From NCBI GenBank assembly GCA_004558145.1, contig SFDQ01000007.1, positions 1 through 64,000 on the forward strand: a DNA stretch of 64,000 nt, given 5' to 3'. The notes below the pieces were generated by a model. The model was given only the letters and a program-made list of their open reading frames with translations, ran no database searches and was not told the origin of the DNA. Made by a program: the position numbers and the translations under genes. The stretch is from Oscillospiraceae bacterium. GTDB lineage: Bacteria > Bacillota_A > Clostridia > Oscillospirales > Ruminococcaceae. Each line of letters opens with the position of its first letter. Position 1 is the first letter of the stretch. This document shows positions 1 to 8,827 of this stretch, piece after piece.

Positions 1-270
1 CTCCCCGCCGTCGGAGGTGTAGAAGCCGGTCATGATGTAGCACTGCTGCACCTCGTCCGGGTTCGCCTTGGCCCAGGCGTTGTCCTTCCGGGTGGTGTAA
101 TAGGTGGAGTAGATCTTCGCGCCCACCTTGGTCAGTTCCTCGGGGAACTCGGTGCCGTCGCAGTCGCGGATGGCGTCCGCCCCCCAGCGCTTCAAAATCT
201 CGATGGTTTCCGGCACAACGTCCAGATTGGTGGGGATCGTCACGCGCCCCGTTCGCTTCGGATCGTTCAT
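1..270 (-). CDS. lnpA: 1,3-beta-galactosyl-N-acetylhexosamine phosphorylase (GH112), N-terminal part
   Basis: Only the first 90 codons are inside the window; the gene runs off the left edge. It starts at the ATG at 270, behind a GAGGTAAGAA ribosome site. The visible N terminus contains GRVTIPTNLD, WGADAIRDCDGTEFP, KIYSTYYTTR and QQCYIMT, which I recognise as the start of GH112 phosphorylases. These enzymes cleave galacto-N-biose or lacto-N-biose with phosphate, giving galactose 1-phosphate and GlcNAc or GalNAc in the cytoplasm. The kinase for the released HexNAc (nahK) lies 1.3 kb away on the other strand, with an AraC regulator between, so a mucin or milk-glycan pathway is well supported. 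The catalytic domain itself cannot be checked here. Confidence 0.9.
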   Translation of the reverse strand, partial: MNDPKRTGRVTIPTNLDVVPETIEILKRWGADAIRDCDGTEFPEELTKVGAKIYSTYYTTRKDNAWAKANPDEVQQCYIMTGFYTSDGGE

Positions 271-337
271 TTCTTACCTCGATTTCTCTTATCCTGATGT
301 TGGTTCGGCACCTGCATACCCATGCTGGTTCATTTTC

Positions 338-365
338 AGTATATCGTATTCCGCACCCGGAACAA
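338..365 (-). promoter_or_regulatory. Probable lnpA promoter
   Basis: On the minus strand, TTGTTC (360-365) and TATACT (338-343) are separated by 16 bp, placing transcription start near 331, about 60 nt before the lnpA ATG. The 312-bp gap 271-582 holds this promoter and the divergent one for the AraC gene. It is AT-rich compared with its surroundings; I see no other gene in it. Confidence 0.55.
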
Positions 366-482
366 TCTCATTGTTGCTCATTTTTTTATAAATATTGTTT
401 ATTTCAAGGCTTTGCAAATCGACAAGAGCCACTTACAAATACACAAAAAACATTTCTTCAATTCCCGGAAATTTTGGGGGTA

Positions 483-511
483 TTGTAAAAAACCAGGGAC
501 TGTACTATAAT
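483..511 (+). promoter_or_regulatory. Promoter of the AraC-type regulator
   Basis: TTGTAA (483-488), a 17-bp spacer and a perfect TATAAT (506-511) form a sigma-A promoter. The start codon at 583 follows about 65 nt after the expected transcription start. Confidence 0.7.
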
Positions 512-582
512 TATGAAAAAGGCAATTGGATATTTATTCCAAATTGGCACCCATATCTTGCAGTTTGCACAGGAGTCACACC

Positions 583-1452
583 ATGAGCAACAAGAGATAC
601 GACCTTTCCCCGAAAGACGTCGCTGCCGCCCAGTGTTCGGCCGGTCAGGCGAACGATTATTCCTCGGCGCGGCTGCTCTATGCCACCGCGGCGACCTATG
701 GTCCCGACTGGCACAGCCTGCCCCACACCCACGACTGCATCGAACTGTTTTATGTGGTGAGCGGCGTGGGCCAGTTCCGTATGGGACACGATCTGCTGGC
801 CGTGGCGAAGGGCGATCTGGTGATCATCAATCCCCAGGTGGAGCACACCGAACTGAGCCTCTATTCCCACCCGCTGGAGTACATCGTGCTGGGGGTGGAA
901 GGGCTGCAATTCACCACCGGCACCAACGGTCAGTACGGCGTTTACAATTTCCACGGCGGGCAGGAGGCGGTGCTGCACATCCTGCAGTCCATCCTGCAGG
1001 AACTGGAACAGCGCACCACGGGCTATGTGCAGATGTGCCAGTTGCTGCTGGAAATGCTGCTTTTGCTGCTGGGGCGCTACACCGACTTTGCATCCAGCGC
1101 CGAGCCCACCCGCCGCGCCAGCAAGGAATGCGCCATCGTGAAGCGCTACATCGACGCCAACTTCAAGGAGAACATCAGCCTGGACCAGCTGGCGGAACTG
1201 GCTCATGTGAACAAATACTATCTTGTTCATTCCTTCAGCCGCGAGTACCAGATTTCCCCCATCAACTACCTGATCCAGCGCCGGGTGAAGGAGAGCTGCT
1301 ATCTGCTCAGCGACACCGACCACTCTCTGTCGCAGATCTCCCACACCATGGGGTTCTCTTCCCCCAGTTATTTCTCCCAGAGTTTCCGCAAGCTGATGGG
1401 CATGAGCCCCATGGAATACCGCAAGCAGAGCCGCGGCACGCCCCGGCGGTAG
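583..1452 (+). CDS. AraC family transcriptional regulator of the GNB/LNB locus
   Basis: The ATG at 583 is chosen over an upstream TTG at 526 because AGGAG at 571-575 is correctly spaced. The protein is 289 aa. The N-terminal half is a cupin-like sensing domain (HTHDCIELFYVVSG, then GDLVIINPQVEHTE). The C-terminal 100 residues hold two helix-turn-helix motifs (ISLDQLAELAHVNKYYLVHSF and LSQISHTMGFSSPSYFSQSF) and the family ending GMSPMEYRKQ. It sits between the divergent lnpA and nahK, so it probably activates both in response to a glycan breakdown product. That role is inferred from position only. Confidence 0.88.
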   Translation: MSNKRYDLSPKDVAAAQCSAGQANDYSSARLLYATAATYGPDWHSLPHTHDCIELFYVVSGVGQFRMGHDLLAVAKGDLVIINPQVEHTELSLYSHPLEYIVLGVEGLQFTTGTNGQYGVYNFHGGQEAVLHILQSILQELEQRTTGYVQMCQLLLEMLLLLLGRYTDFASSAEPTRRASKECAIVKRYIDANFKENISLDQLAELAHVNKYYLVHSFSREYQISPINYLIQRRVKESCYLLSDTDHSLSQISHTMGFSSPSYFSQSFRKLMGMSPMEYRKQSRGTPRR

Positions 1453-1604
1453 TTTGCACCATGTGTCCCGGCCTTTGTGAACGATCGTGCAAATAAAGTA
1501 CGAAAGGCGGTATTTCCTCCGCACCGTTCTTCCACTAAAATGAAGATGATTTGAAATGGTGCCGCCGGACACGCTTTCCGGCCAAAACATTGGGAGGTAT
1601 AACA

Positions 1605-2720
1605 ATGTCCAGTCTTGCTGAACAGTCCCTGCAGGAAGTTTTTGCCGCCTACGACCTGGGCGGTGAGGTGGCCGGCGCGCTGCGCTACGGCAAGGGCCAC
1701 ATCAACGACACTTTCTGCGCCTATGTGCAGACGCCGGAGGGCGAATGCCGCCGGTTCATTCTGCAGCGCATGAGCGCCGCGGCCTTCAAGCATCCCGACC
1801 AGCTGATGGCCAACATCGTGGGCGTGACCGAGCACCTGCGCAAGAAGATTGTTGCCGCCGGCGGCGACCCCGACCGGGAGACCCTGACGGTGCATCCCAC
1901 CCGCACGGGTGAGAGTTTCTTCACCGATTCCCAGGGCGGCGCGTGGCGCGTGTATCCCTTTGTGGAGAACACCCTGTGCCTGCAGTCTGCCGAGACGCCG
2001 GAGCTGTTCTACGCTTCCGCCCAGGCCTTTGGCAAATTCCAGGCGATGCTGAGCGACTATCCCGCCGACACCCTGTTCGAGACCATCGAGAAGTTCCATG
2101 ACACCGAGAACCGTTATCGGAACTTTGAAAAGGCGCTGGCTGCCGACGCGCTGGGCCGCGTTGCCACCGCCCAGCCTGAGATCCAGTTCGTGCTGGCCCA
2201 CAAGGCGGATTGCAGCGTGGCGCTGGAGGCCCTGCGCCAGGGCAAGCTGCCCCTGCGGGTCACCCACAACGACACCAAGCTGAACAACGTGCTGATGGAC
2301 AAGGACAGCCTGCAGGGCATCTGCATCATCGACCTGGACACCGTGATGCCCGGTCTTTCCATCAACGACTTCGGCGATTCCATCCGTTTCGGTGCCAACC
2401 ACAGCGCCGAGGACGAGCGGGACCTCTCCAAGGTGAACTTCGACATCGAGCTCTACGACGTGTACACCAAAGGCTTTTTGGAGGGCGCCGCCGGTGCGCT
2501 GACCGAGGCCGAGCTGGAGTACATGCCCTGGGGTGCCAAGCTGATGACCCTGGAGTGCGGCATCCGCTTTTTGACCGACTACCTGGAGGGCGACCACTAC
2601 TTCCACACCCAGCGGGAGGGCCAGAACCTGGACCGCTGCCGCACCCAGTTCAAGCTGGTGCGGGATATGGAGGCTCAGTGGGACGCCATGCAGGACGTGG
2701 TGAAAAAGTACGCCCGCTAA
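1605..2720 (+). CDS. nahK: N-acetylhexosamine 1-kinase
   Basis: The start ATG at 1605 is preceded by GGGAGG at 1592-1597. The 371-aa protein has the aminoglycoside phosphotransferase/choline kinase fold signatures: the catalytic loop VTHNDTKLNNVL, then the metal-binding IDLDTV, and GDSIRFGAN as in NahK/LnpB enzymes. These phosphorylate free GlcNAc or GalNAc at C1 with ATP, the step after the GH112 phosphorylase. Length matches the family (about 360 aa). The upstream gap has a possible TAAAAT -10 at 1536-1541 but a poor -35, which would fit a promoter that needs the AraC activator. A strong terminator follows. Confidence 0.88.
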   Translation: MSSLAEQSLQEVFAAYDLGGEVAGALRYGKGHINDTFCAYVQTPEGECRRFILQRMSAAAFKHPDQLMANIVGVTEHLRKKIVAAGGDPDRETLTVHPTRTGESFFTDSQGGAWRVYPFVENTLCLQSAETPELFYASAQAFGKFQAMLSDYPADTLFETIEKFHDTENRYRNFEKALAADALGRVATAQPEIQFVLAHKADCSVALEALRQGKLPLRVTHNDTKLNNVLMDKDSLQGICIIDLDTVMPGLSINDFGDSIRFGANHSAEDERDLSKVNFDIELYDVYTKGFLEGAAGALTEAELEYMPWGAKLMTLECGIRFLTDYLEGDHYFHTQREGQNLDRCRTQFKLVRDMEAQWDAMQDVVKKYAR

Positions 2721-2745
2721 GCCCATCCCCTCTTCCCTGCTTTTG

Positions 2746-2775
2746 CGCCCCGGCCGTTCGGCCGGGGCGTTTTTG
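2746..2775 (+). terminator. Intrinsic terminator after nahK
   Basis: A GC-rich 10-bp stem (2746-2755 with 2760-2769) with a GTTC loop is followed by a T run. Confidence 0.9.
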
Positions 2776-2794
2776 TTTGTTCAAACTGAAAAGA

Positions 2795-2835
2795 AAAAGC
2801 GCCTTTTCTCCGCAGTGCGGTGAAAAGGCGCTTTT
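2795..2835 (-). terminator. Terminator of the decarboxylase beta/gamma operon
   Basis: A 14-bp stem (2795-2808 with 2822-2835), flanked by A/T runs on both sides, lies 25 bp past the oadB-like stop codon. It could also serve as a second stop for nahK. Confidence 0.85.
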
Positions 2836-2859
2836 GTTTGGTTCAATGGCAGCTGTTTG

Positions 2860-4107
2860 TCAGCTGAAGATGTTGATGAGGATGCCCGCCGCAACGGCGC
2901 TGCCGATCACGCCGGCCACGTTGGGGCCCATGGCGTGCATCAGCAGGAAGTTGGTGGGGTTCTCCGCCTGACCCACTTTCTGGGACACGCGAGCCGCCAT
3001 GGGAACGGCGGACACACCGGCAGAGCCGATCAGGGGGTTCACCTGACCATGGGTGGCCCAGCACATCAGCTTGCCGAACAGAACGCCGCCGGCAGTGCCG
3101 AAGGAGAAGGCCAGCAGGCCCAGGATGATGATGAGCACGGTGCGGGCGTTCAGGAAGGTGTTGGCGCTGGTGGTGCAGCCGACGGACAGACCCAGGAAGA
3201 TGGTGATGATGTTCATCAGCTCATTGCCCGCGGTGCGGTTGATGCGGTCCACCACGCCGGACTCTTTCATCAGGTTGCCCAGCATCAGCATGCCGATCAG
3301 CACGGCCGAATCGGGCAGGATGAGGCTGATGATGATGGTGCACATGATGGGGAAGATGATCTTCTCGGTCTTGGAGACGGTGCGCAGCTGCTTCATCACG
3401 ATGCTGCGCTCCTTCTTTGTGGTGAGCGCCTTCATGATGGGCGGCTGGATGACCGGCACCAGAGCCATGTAGCTGTAAGCCGCCACCGCGATGGAGCCCA
3501 GCAGACCTGCCGCCAAAATGCTTGTCACATAAATCGCCGTGGGGCCGTCGGCGCCGCCGATGATGGCGATGGCCGCCGCCTCCGGGCCGGTGAAGGGCTC
3601 GATGGGGGCAAAGCCCAGCAGCTCAGCCAGGAAGTTATAAGGGATGTGCACGAACTTCGCCATGAAGTAGGTGGCGAAGATGCCCAGCTGCGCGGCCGCG
3701 CCCAGCAGCAGGCTCTTGGGGTTGGAGATCAGCGGGCCGAAGTCGGTCATGGTGCCGATGCCCAGGAAGATGAGCGGCGGGTAAATGCCCAGCTTGACGC
3801 CCAGATAAAGCATGTCCGCCAGACCGCCGTTGTGGAGTATCTCGCTGAACATGGGATAGAGGCTCGGGTCCGCACCTTCCGGCGCGATGAAATACTGCAT
3901 GTGGATGATGCCGCTGCCGGGCAGGTTCGCCATCAGCATGCCGAAGGCGATGGGCAGCAGAAGCAGGGGTTCAAACTCTTTCACGATGGCCAGATACAAC
4001 AGCAGACAGGCCACAACGATCATGAGCAAGTAGCGCCAGTCCTCGGCGATCCCCATGAAACCGGAGTTCTCCCAGATGCTGACGAGGGTATCAAAAAAAG
4101 CACTCAT
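2860..4107 (-). CDS. oadB: Sodium-translocating decarboxylase, beta subunit
   Basis: This 415-aa, very hydrophobic protein carries family motifs EPLLLLPIAFGMLMANLP near residue 50, then PPLIFLGIGTMTDFGPLI, GGADGPTAIYV and a conserved C-terminal membrane half ending in GPNVAGVIGSA. It is the integral membrane part of oxaloacetate, glutaconyl-CoA or methylmalonyl-CoA decarboxylases and couples decarboxylation to Na+ export. The start has AAGGGGGG upstream. It lies 13 bp after the gamma-like gene. Neither a carboxyltransferase (alpha) nor a biotin carrier is in the window, so the substrate cannot be decided. Confidence 0.93.
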   Translation of the reverse strand: MSAFFDTLVSIWENSGFMGIAEDWRYLLMIVVACLLLYLAIVKEFEPLLLLPIAFGMLMANLPGSGIIHMQYFIAPEGADPSLYPMFSEILHNGGLADMLYLGVKLGIYPPLIFLGIGTMTDFGPLISNPKSLLLGAAAQLGIFATYFMAKFVHIPYNFLAELLGFAPIEPFTGPEAAAIAIIGGADGPTAIYVTSILAAGLLGSIAVAAYSYMALVPVIQPPIMKALTTKKERSIVMKQLRTVSKTEKIIFPIMCTIIISLILPDSAVLIGMLMLGNLMKESGVVDRINRTAGNELMNIITIFLGLSVGCTTSANTFLNARTVLIIILGLLAFSFGTAGGVLFGKLMCWATHGQVNPLIGSAGVSAVPMAARVSQKVGQAENPTNFLLMHAMGPNVAGVIGSAVAAGILINIFS

Positions 4108-4120
4108 GGTTCAGCCCCCC

Positions 4121-4522
4121 TTAAAACGGTTCCGTGCCGTTCTTGACGCCCGCCGCACCCCAGCTGCCGCGGCCGCCGCCGGCGCGCTTCACTGCGCGGA
4201 GCGTGTATTTGCCGCCGCTGGCCGAAGCGACTGCCGCCGCAATGACCGCCACGATCTCTTCACTGATGCCTTCTTCCACAAAGGGCGGAGCCTCCATGGG
4301 TTCCTGCAGCTGCGGGGGCTGCGGCTGGCTTTTCACTGCCGCTTCGGCAGCTGCCTTCTGTTTTCTGGCGTTCAGTGCATCGAACACCTTGCCTTGAAGG
4401 GTGATGATAAAAGTCAGCAGGATCAGCACCAGAAAGACCAGGGAAATACCGGTCCCCGCGACCACGAGCACCGACGGTTCCGCGGTCTGTGCGGCGCCCG
4501 CCGCAAGCAGAACTGCATTCAT
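4121..4522 (-). CDS. oadG: Decarboxylase gamma/delta-type subunit (OadG family)
   Basis: The 133-aa protein has one membrane helix (VVAGTGISLVFLVLILL, residues about 20-40), a Pro/Gln/Ala-rich linker, then a segment starting EEIVAVIAAAVA. It ends in the pattern RGSWGAAGV...PF typical of OadG/MmdD/GcdC small subunits. These anchor the soluble carboxyltransferase and biotin carrier to the beta subunit. It is first in a two-gene operon with the beta subunit and is driven by a promoter at 4565-4593. Confidence 0.85.
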   Translation of the reverse strand: MNAVLLAAGAAQTAEPSVLVVAGTGISLVFLVLILLTFIITLQGKVFDALNARKQKAAAEAAVKSQPQPPQLQEPMEAPPFVEEGISEEIVAVIAAAVASASGGKYTLRAVKRAGGGRGSWGAAGVKNGTEPF

Positions 4523-4564
4523 TGGATGGCCCCCTTTTCCAAAAGCTCAATTTTCGTCTTTTAC

Positions 4565-4593
4565 ATTATATCGAAAAAAAGCCCCTGTTTCAA
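4565..4593 (-). promoter_or_regulatory. Promoter of the oadG-oadB operon
   Basis: On the minus strand, TTGAAA (4588-4593), 17 bp, TATAAT (4565-4570). Start would fall near 4558, with the start codon at 4522. Confidence 0.8.
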
Positions 4594-4639
4594 GGTCGCA
4601 GAAATGGTTTTGTTAAAATAATAGCATTTGTACAAATTA

Positions 4640-4692
4640 AAAAAGCAAAAAGGAACGCCCGTCCGCACAGGGCATTTCCGTGCAGACGGGCG
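4640..4692 (-). terminator. Terminator after the mreB-like gene
   Basis: A 13-bp stem (outer arms 4656-4668 and about 4680-4692) is followed on the minus strand by TTCCTTTTTGCTTTTTT, starting 10 bp after the stop codon. Confidence 0.88.
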
Positions 4693-4702
4693 CGATATTT
4701 TT

Positions 4703-5725
4703 TCATCTGCGGCCCAGCCGGGGCGTGGCGTCCACAAAGCCGCTTTCCAGCTGGTCGCCGATCTCCAGGCACCGGGCCGTGCCCAGGGCAACACAGTTGA
4801 TGGGGTCGTCCGAGACCCGCACCTTCACCTTGAGCTGCTGGCTCAGGTATTCGTCCAGGCCCTTGAGCTTGGAGCCGCCGCCGGTGAGCACCACGCCGGC
4901 GGAGTAGATGTCGCCGGCAAGTTCCGGCGGAGTGTGCTCCAGCACCTGATGGGCCGCCGCGGCGATCTGCTCGGCCAGGGGCATCACCGCCTCGTAGAGG
5001 TCCTCGGTGGTCACGGTGAGGCGCTGGGGCAGACCGGTGAGCAGGCTGCGGCCCTTCACTTCCATCTCGGCGGAGAAGGTGCTGGGGCGGCAGCTGGCCA
5101 CCTGCTTTTTCAGCTCCTCGGCGGTGCGCAGGCCGATGGCCACGTTGAACTTGAGGCGGGCATATTTCTGGATCTCGTCGTCAAAGGTGTTGCCCGCGAT
5201 CTTCACGCTGGTGGACCTCACCTTGCCGCCCAGACTAATCACCGCGATGTCGGTGGTGCCGCCGCCGATGTCCACCACCATGTGGCCCTCCGGCTGCAGA
5301 ATGTCGATGCCGCAGCCCAGGGCGGCGGCGATGGGCTCGTCGATCAAAAAGACCTGCCGGGCGCCGGCGGCCACCACGGCCTCCACCACGGCGTCGCTCT
5401 CGATGCCGGTGATGGCCGCAGGCACGCACACCGCCACACGGGGCTTGATGAGCTTGGAGTCATAGACCTTGTTCACGAAGCGGCAGATCAGCTCTTTCGT
5501 GAGGGTGTGGTTGGAGATCACGCCGTCCTGCAGCGGGCGGGTAGCCAGGATGTAATTGGGGGTGCGGCCCACCATGGCCAGTGCGTCGTCTCCCACTGCC
5601 AGGACCTGGTCCTTGCGGGTGTCCACCGCCACAACGCTGGGCTGGTTCAGGATCACGCCCTTGCCCTCCATCGCGATGATGATGGTGGTCGTGCCGAGGT
5701 CGATGCCAATATCATACTGCGCCAT
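4703..5725 (-). CDS. mreB: MreB/Mbl family cell-shape actin homologue
   Basis: The 340-aa protein has the actin-fold ATP-binding motifs: DLGTTT at residues 9-14, VDIGGGTTDIAV near 155 and VLTGGGSKLKGL near 290. It polymerises under the membrane and guides cell-wall elongation. It is closer to the Mbl/MreBH branch because it stands alone, without mreC, mreD or minD next to it. The start ATG at 5725 has only a weak GAAGTG ribosome site. Transcription may come from comF, 91 bp upstream, since no clear promoter is seen in that gap. Confidence 0.9.
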   Translation of the reverse strand: MAQYDIGIDLGTTTIIIAMEGKGVILNQPSVVAVDTRKDQVLAVGDDALAMVGRTPNYILATRPLQDGVISNHTLTKELICRFVNKVYDSKLIKPRVAVCVPAAITGIESDAVVEAVVAAGARQVFLIDEPIAAALGCGIDILQPEGHMVVDIGGGTTDIAVISLGGKVRSTSVKIAGNTFDDEIQKYARLKFNVAIGLRTAEELKKQVASCRPSTFSAEMEVKGRSLLTGLPQRLTVTTEDLYEAVMPLAEQIAAAAHQVLEHTPPELAGDIYSAGVVLTGGGSKLKGLDEYLSQQLKVKVRVSDDPINCVALGTARCLEIGDQLESGFVDATPRLGRR

Positions 5726-5816
5726 AACTCACACTTCGCTTTCTTTGTTCTGTTGCTGCCCGCCCACAGGAAAACGCCGGAAAGGCTTTGCGTCCGGGTA
5801 TATTTCAAATTGCTTT

Positions 5817-6527
5817 TCACAGTTCTGTATGCGCCGCGGCCACCGCGAATACCTCCAGCGCGCCGGCCTGCATCAGCGCCGCGGCGCAGGTGCTGATGGT
5901 GGCGCCGGTGGTGATCACATCGTCCACCAGCAGGATCCGCCGGCCTTCGATGCGCTGCGCATTCCTCACGCAGAAAGCGCCCCGCAGGTTTTGCAGCCGC
6001 TCGGCTGCGGACAGGCCCTTCTGGGTGTGGGTGACACGTGTCTTGCGCAGCGCCCGCTTTTCCAGCGGGATGCCCAGCGCGCGGGCCAGCGGCCCGGCAA
6101 GAAGTTCCGGCGGCTCATATCCCCTGCCCCGTTCGGAGGAAGGCACAGGGACCACAAGGTCGAAGCGCGCCAGCGGCGGCACACCGTTAAAAGTTATTAT
6201 ACCACGCTTTATGTCGTAATTACAACCAAAAACGGCCCGCGCCATCTCCGCGCCCAGGGTCTCGCCATAGCAGGCGCGTCCTCCGTTTTTGAAACGCAGG
6301 ATGGCCTGACGCACGCACCCGTCGTAGCGCCACACCGCAGCAGCGCCTGTCACGTCCCGCAGGATATGCTCGGTGGCCGGCAGCCGCGGGACCGCGCGCC
6401 GCAGTTTTGCCAGCTCTGCTGCGCAGTCCGGGCAGTCGGGCATCCAGCCCAGCACCTTGTCGCAGAAGGGGCAGCGCCGGGGATACACCAGCCCCGCCGC
6501 CAGCTGCGCGGCGATCCTCAGCTGCAT
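5817..6527 (-). CDS. comF: ComF family phosphoribosyltransferase-like protein
   Basis: A 236-aa protein beginning with a zinc-type cluster (YPRRCPFC, then CPDC) and ending with a PRPP-binding loop LLVDDVITTGATISTC. This is the ComFC/GntX layout, linked to DNA uptake and processing of incoming DNA. I place the start at the ATG at 6527 rather than a TTG at 6557: the conserved sequence begins just after it, and it overlaps the end of recD2 by only 10 bp, indicating translational coupling. Neither start has a strong ribosome site, so the start is tentative. Confidence 0.85.
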   Translation of the reverse strand: MQLRIAAQLAAGLVYPRRCPFCDKVLGWMPDCPDCAAELAKLRRAVPRLPATEHILRDVTGAAAVWRYDGCVRQAILRFKNGGRACYGETLGAEMARAVFGCNYDIKRGIITFNGVPPLARFDLVVPVPSSERGRGYEPPELLAGPLARALGIPLEKRALRKTRVTHTQKGLSAAERLQNLRGAFCVRNAQRIEGRRILLVDDVITTGATISTCAAALMQAGALEVFAVAAAHTEL

Positions 6528-8743
6528 TGTGCCATTCCAGCGCCCAGCAGCGCGCAAAGGCAGCTGTACCGCTTGTTTTTCTGCACGTTTGCCACCATCT
6601 CTTCCATCACCGAAAGCTCACCCGGCAGGACGCAGAGTTTTTTCGCTCTGGTGACGCCGGTGTACAGGAGATTGCGATAGCGGAGCATTGTGGGAACACC
6701 GCTCAGCGGCATCACCACCGCTGTGAACTCGGTGCCCTGGCTTTTATGGACGGTGATGGCGTATGCGATCTCCAGCTCCTGGAGGGTATCCGGGCCATAG
6801 GTTATCTTTCTGTCTTCCATCTGCACCAGCAGGGTGCGCTGGGCTGGGTCCACCTGCAGGATGACGCCCATATCCCCGTTGAATACGCCCACACCCGATT
6901 CTCCCCCATCACGCTCATAGGGGATGAGGTAATCGTTCCGCACCTGCATCACCTTGTCGCCCTGACGGAGCACCCGGTCGCCGACTTCCAGTTCGGGCTT
7001 ATCCGCGGCGGGCGGATTGAGCAGCTGCTGCAGGCAGGAATTCAGTTCCGTGGTGCCCACCGGTCCAAGTTTGCTGGGGCAGAGCACCTGAATGTCCCGC
7101 ATAGGGTCAAACCCATAGGTGGCGGGCAGGCGGCGGCTCACAAGATCGCACACCAGCTGCTGGCACGCCATGCCCGCAGAGGGCAGGAAGAAGAAATCGC
7201 TTTCTTTCGTGCCCTTTTGGGGCACAAAGCCCTCGACGATGCGGTGGGCGTTTTTCACGATGAGGCTTTGGCCCGACTGGCGGAAAATGCGCTCCAGTCT
7301 GACCGTCGGCACCACGCCGCTCTGGATGACCTCGCCCAGAATATTGCCGGGGCCCACACTGGGCAGCTGGTCGGCATCGCCCACCATGATGATGCGGCAG
7401 CCGTGGCGCAGCGCCGCCAGCAGGCTCTGGAACAGCTTCACATCCACCATGCTCATCTCATCAAGAACCACCACATCGCACTTGAGCAGGTTTTTCTCGT
7501 TGTGGATAAAGCGCAAAAGGCGGCTCTGCGGGTCGTAATCTACCTCCAGCAGGCGGTGGATGGTCTGGGCCTTCTGGCCCGTCAGCTCCGACATGCGCTT
7601 GGCCGCACGCCCGGTGGGCGCGCAGAGAGACACGCGCTGCCCGGAATGCTGCAAAAGCGAGAGAATGGCGTTCACGGTGGTGGTCTTGCCGGTGCCCGGT
7701 CCACCGGTGAGCACCATCACGCTGCTGCTCATGGCCATGCGGATGGCTTTGCGCTGTTCTTCCGCGTAGGCAAAGCCCTGGGCGCTTTCCAGAACGGCGA
7801 TGTTCCGATCCACGTCGGCGGGCGGAGTCACAGGATGGCGGCTGAGTTCCCACAGTCGGGCGGCAATGTCGATCTCCGCGTTGAAAAGGTCCGGCAGGAA
7901 AATGAACTCGCCCTCCGCGCGGGTGCATTTGTGCGCCTCGCCATCATCGAGCAGATGATCCAGTTCTATATCCACCGCGTCCGTTCCGATCTTCAGGTGG
8001 TTGGCGGTGCACTGCACCAGCCTTTCGCGGGGCAGACAGGTGTGTCCGTTGCCTGCGTTGTGGCGCAGGACGTAGAGAAGCCCCGCCCGCACCCGCAGGG
8101 AGTCCGTCGAGTCGATCTGCAGGTCGGCCGCAATGACGTCCGCCCGGCTGAATTGCAGGTGCAGCGGTTCCCCGCAGAGGATATAGGGGTTGCGATTTAT
8201 CTCCTCCACGGTGGAGGGCCCGAAATGTTTGAACACCTCCACCGCCTGCGTCGCTGAGATGTTAAAGCGGCCCAGATAGGCCACCGCCTCCCGCACGCCG
8301 AACATCCGCCTGAACTCGTTCGAAATGGCTTTCGCCTTTTCAGGGGTGATGCCCCGCAGCTCGGTCAGGCGCAGCGGGTCATTGGCAATGACCTCCAGGC
8401 AGTCGGCGCCGAAGCGCTCCACGATCTTTTTGGCGGTGGCGCGCCCGATGTAGGGCAGCGCCCCGCTGGAGAGATAAGAAAGGGTCGCCGCAAGGTCCTG
8501 CGGCATGCTGACCTCGCATCTTTCGGCTTTGAACTGCGGGCCGTGGGCGGGATGGATCTCGAACCGGCCGTAGACCGCGACGCTTTCGCCCGGGTTCACT
8601 TCTCCCACTTCGCCGGTGACCACATGAAGCTCGCCGCCGGCATTCACCTCGAACACGGCATATCCGGTGTCGGGGTTTTCAAAAATCACATTCTCCACTA
8701 CGCCTTCCATGCACAGAAGTTCCCCGGAACGCACCTCATCCAT
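6518..8743 (-). CDS. recD2: ATP-dependent DNA helicase RecD2
   Basis: The protein (741 aa) has an N-terminal OB-like and helix-hairpin-helix region (about residues 10-190), as in RecD2/TraA-type helicases. The superfamily 1B helicase core follows: Walker A GGPGTGKTT near residue 350, Walker B VVLDEMS, and a C-terminal ITVHKSQGTEF motif. RecD2 is a 5'-3' helicase acting in recombination and mismatch repair outside RecBCD. The start at 8743 is chosen over an ATG at 8785 because the latter lies inside the promoter -10 box and because AAAGGGGAG is well placed before 8743. Confidence 0.93.
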   Translation of the reverse strand: MDEVRSGELLCMEGVVENVIFENPDTGYAVFEVNAGGELHVVTGEVGEVNPGESVAVYGRFEIHPAHGPQFKAERCEVSMPQDLAATLSYLSSGALPYIGRATAKKIVERFGADCLEVIANDPLRLTELRGITPEKAKAISNEFRRMFGVREAVAYLGRFNISATQAVEVFKHFGPSTVEEINRNPYILCGEPLHLQFSRADVIAADLQIDSTDSLRVRAGLLYVLRHNAGNGHTCLPRERLVQCTANHLKIGTDAVDIELDHLLDDGEAHKCTRAEGEFIFLPDLFNAEIDIAARLWELSRHPVTPPADVDRNIAVLESAQGFAYAEEQRKAIRMAMSSSVMVLTGGPGTGKTTTVNAILSLLQHSGQRVSLCAPTGRAAKRMSELTGQKAQTIHRLLEVDYDPQSRLLRFIHNEKNLLKCDVVVLDEMSMVDVKLFQSLLAALRHGCRIIMVGDADQLPSVGPGNILGEVIQSGVVPTVRLERIFRQSGQSLIVKNAHRIVEGFVPQKGTKESDFFFLPSAGMACQQLVCDLVSRRLPATYGFDPMRDIQVLCPSKLGPVGTTELNSCLQQLLNPPAADKPELEVGDRVLRQGDKVMQVRNDYLIPYERDGGESGVGVFNGDMGVILQVDPAQRTLLVQMEDRKITYGPDTLQELEIAYAITVHKSQGTEFTAVVMPLSGVPTMLRYRNLLYTGVTRAKKLCVLPGELSVMEEMVANVQKNKRYSCLCALLGAGMAQCS

Positions 8744-8783
8744 CGCTCTGGCTCCCCTTTCCCCCGCAGGCAGATTCAAAGCC

Positions 8784-8812
8784 ATTATACCGCGGGCCCG
8801 GGGCTTTGTAAA
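8784..8812 (-). promoter_or_regulatory. Promoter of recD2-comF
   Basis: Minus-strand TTTACA (8807-8812), 17 bp, TATAAT (8784-8789). It fixes the recD2 start downstream at 8743. Confidence 0.8.
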
Positions 8813-8827
8813 CCGAAGCGCGGCCCG

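Noticed and set aside
4703..5725. DnaK/Hsp70 reading for the actin-fold ATPase
   Set aside because: At 340 aa it is too short and lacks the substrate-binding half; the motif spacing fits MreB.
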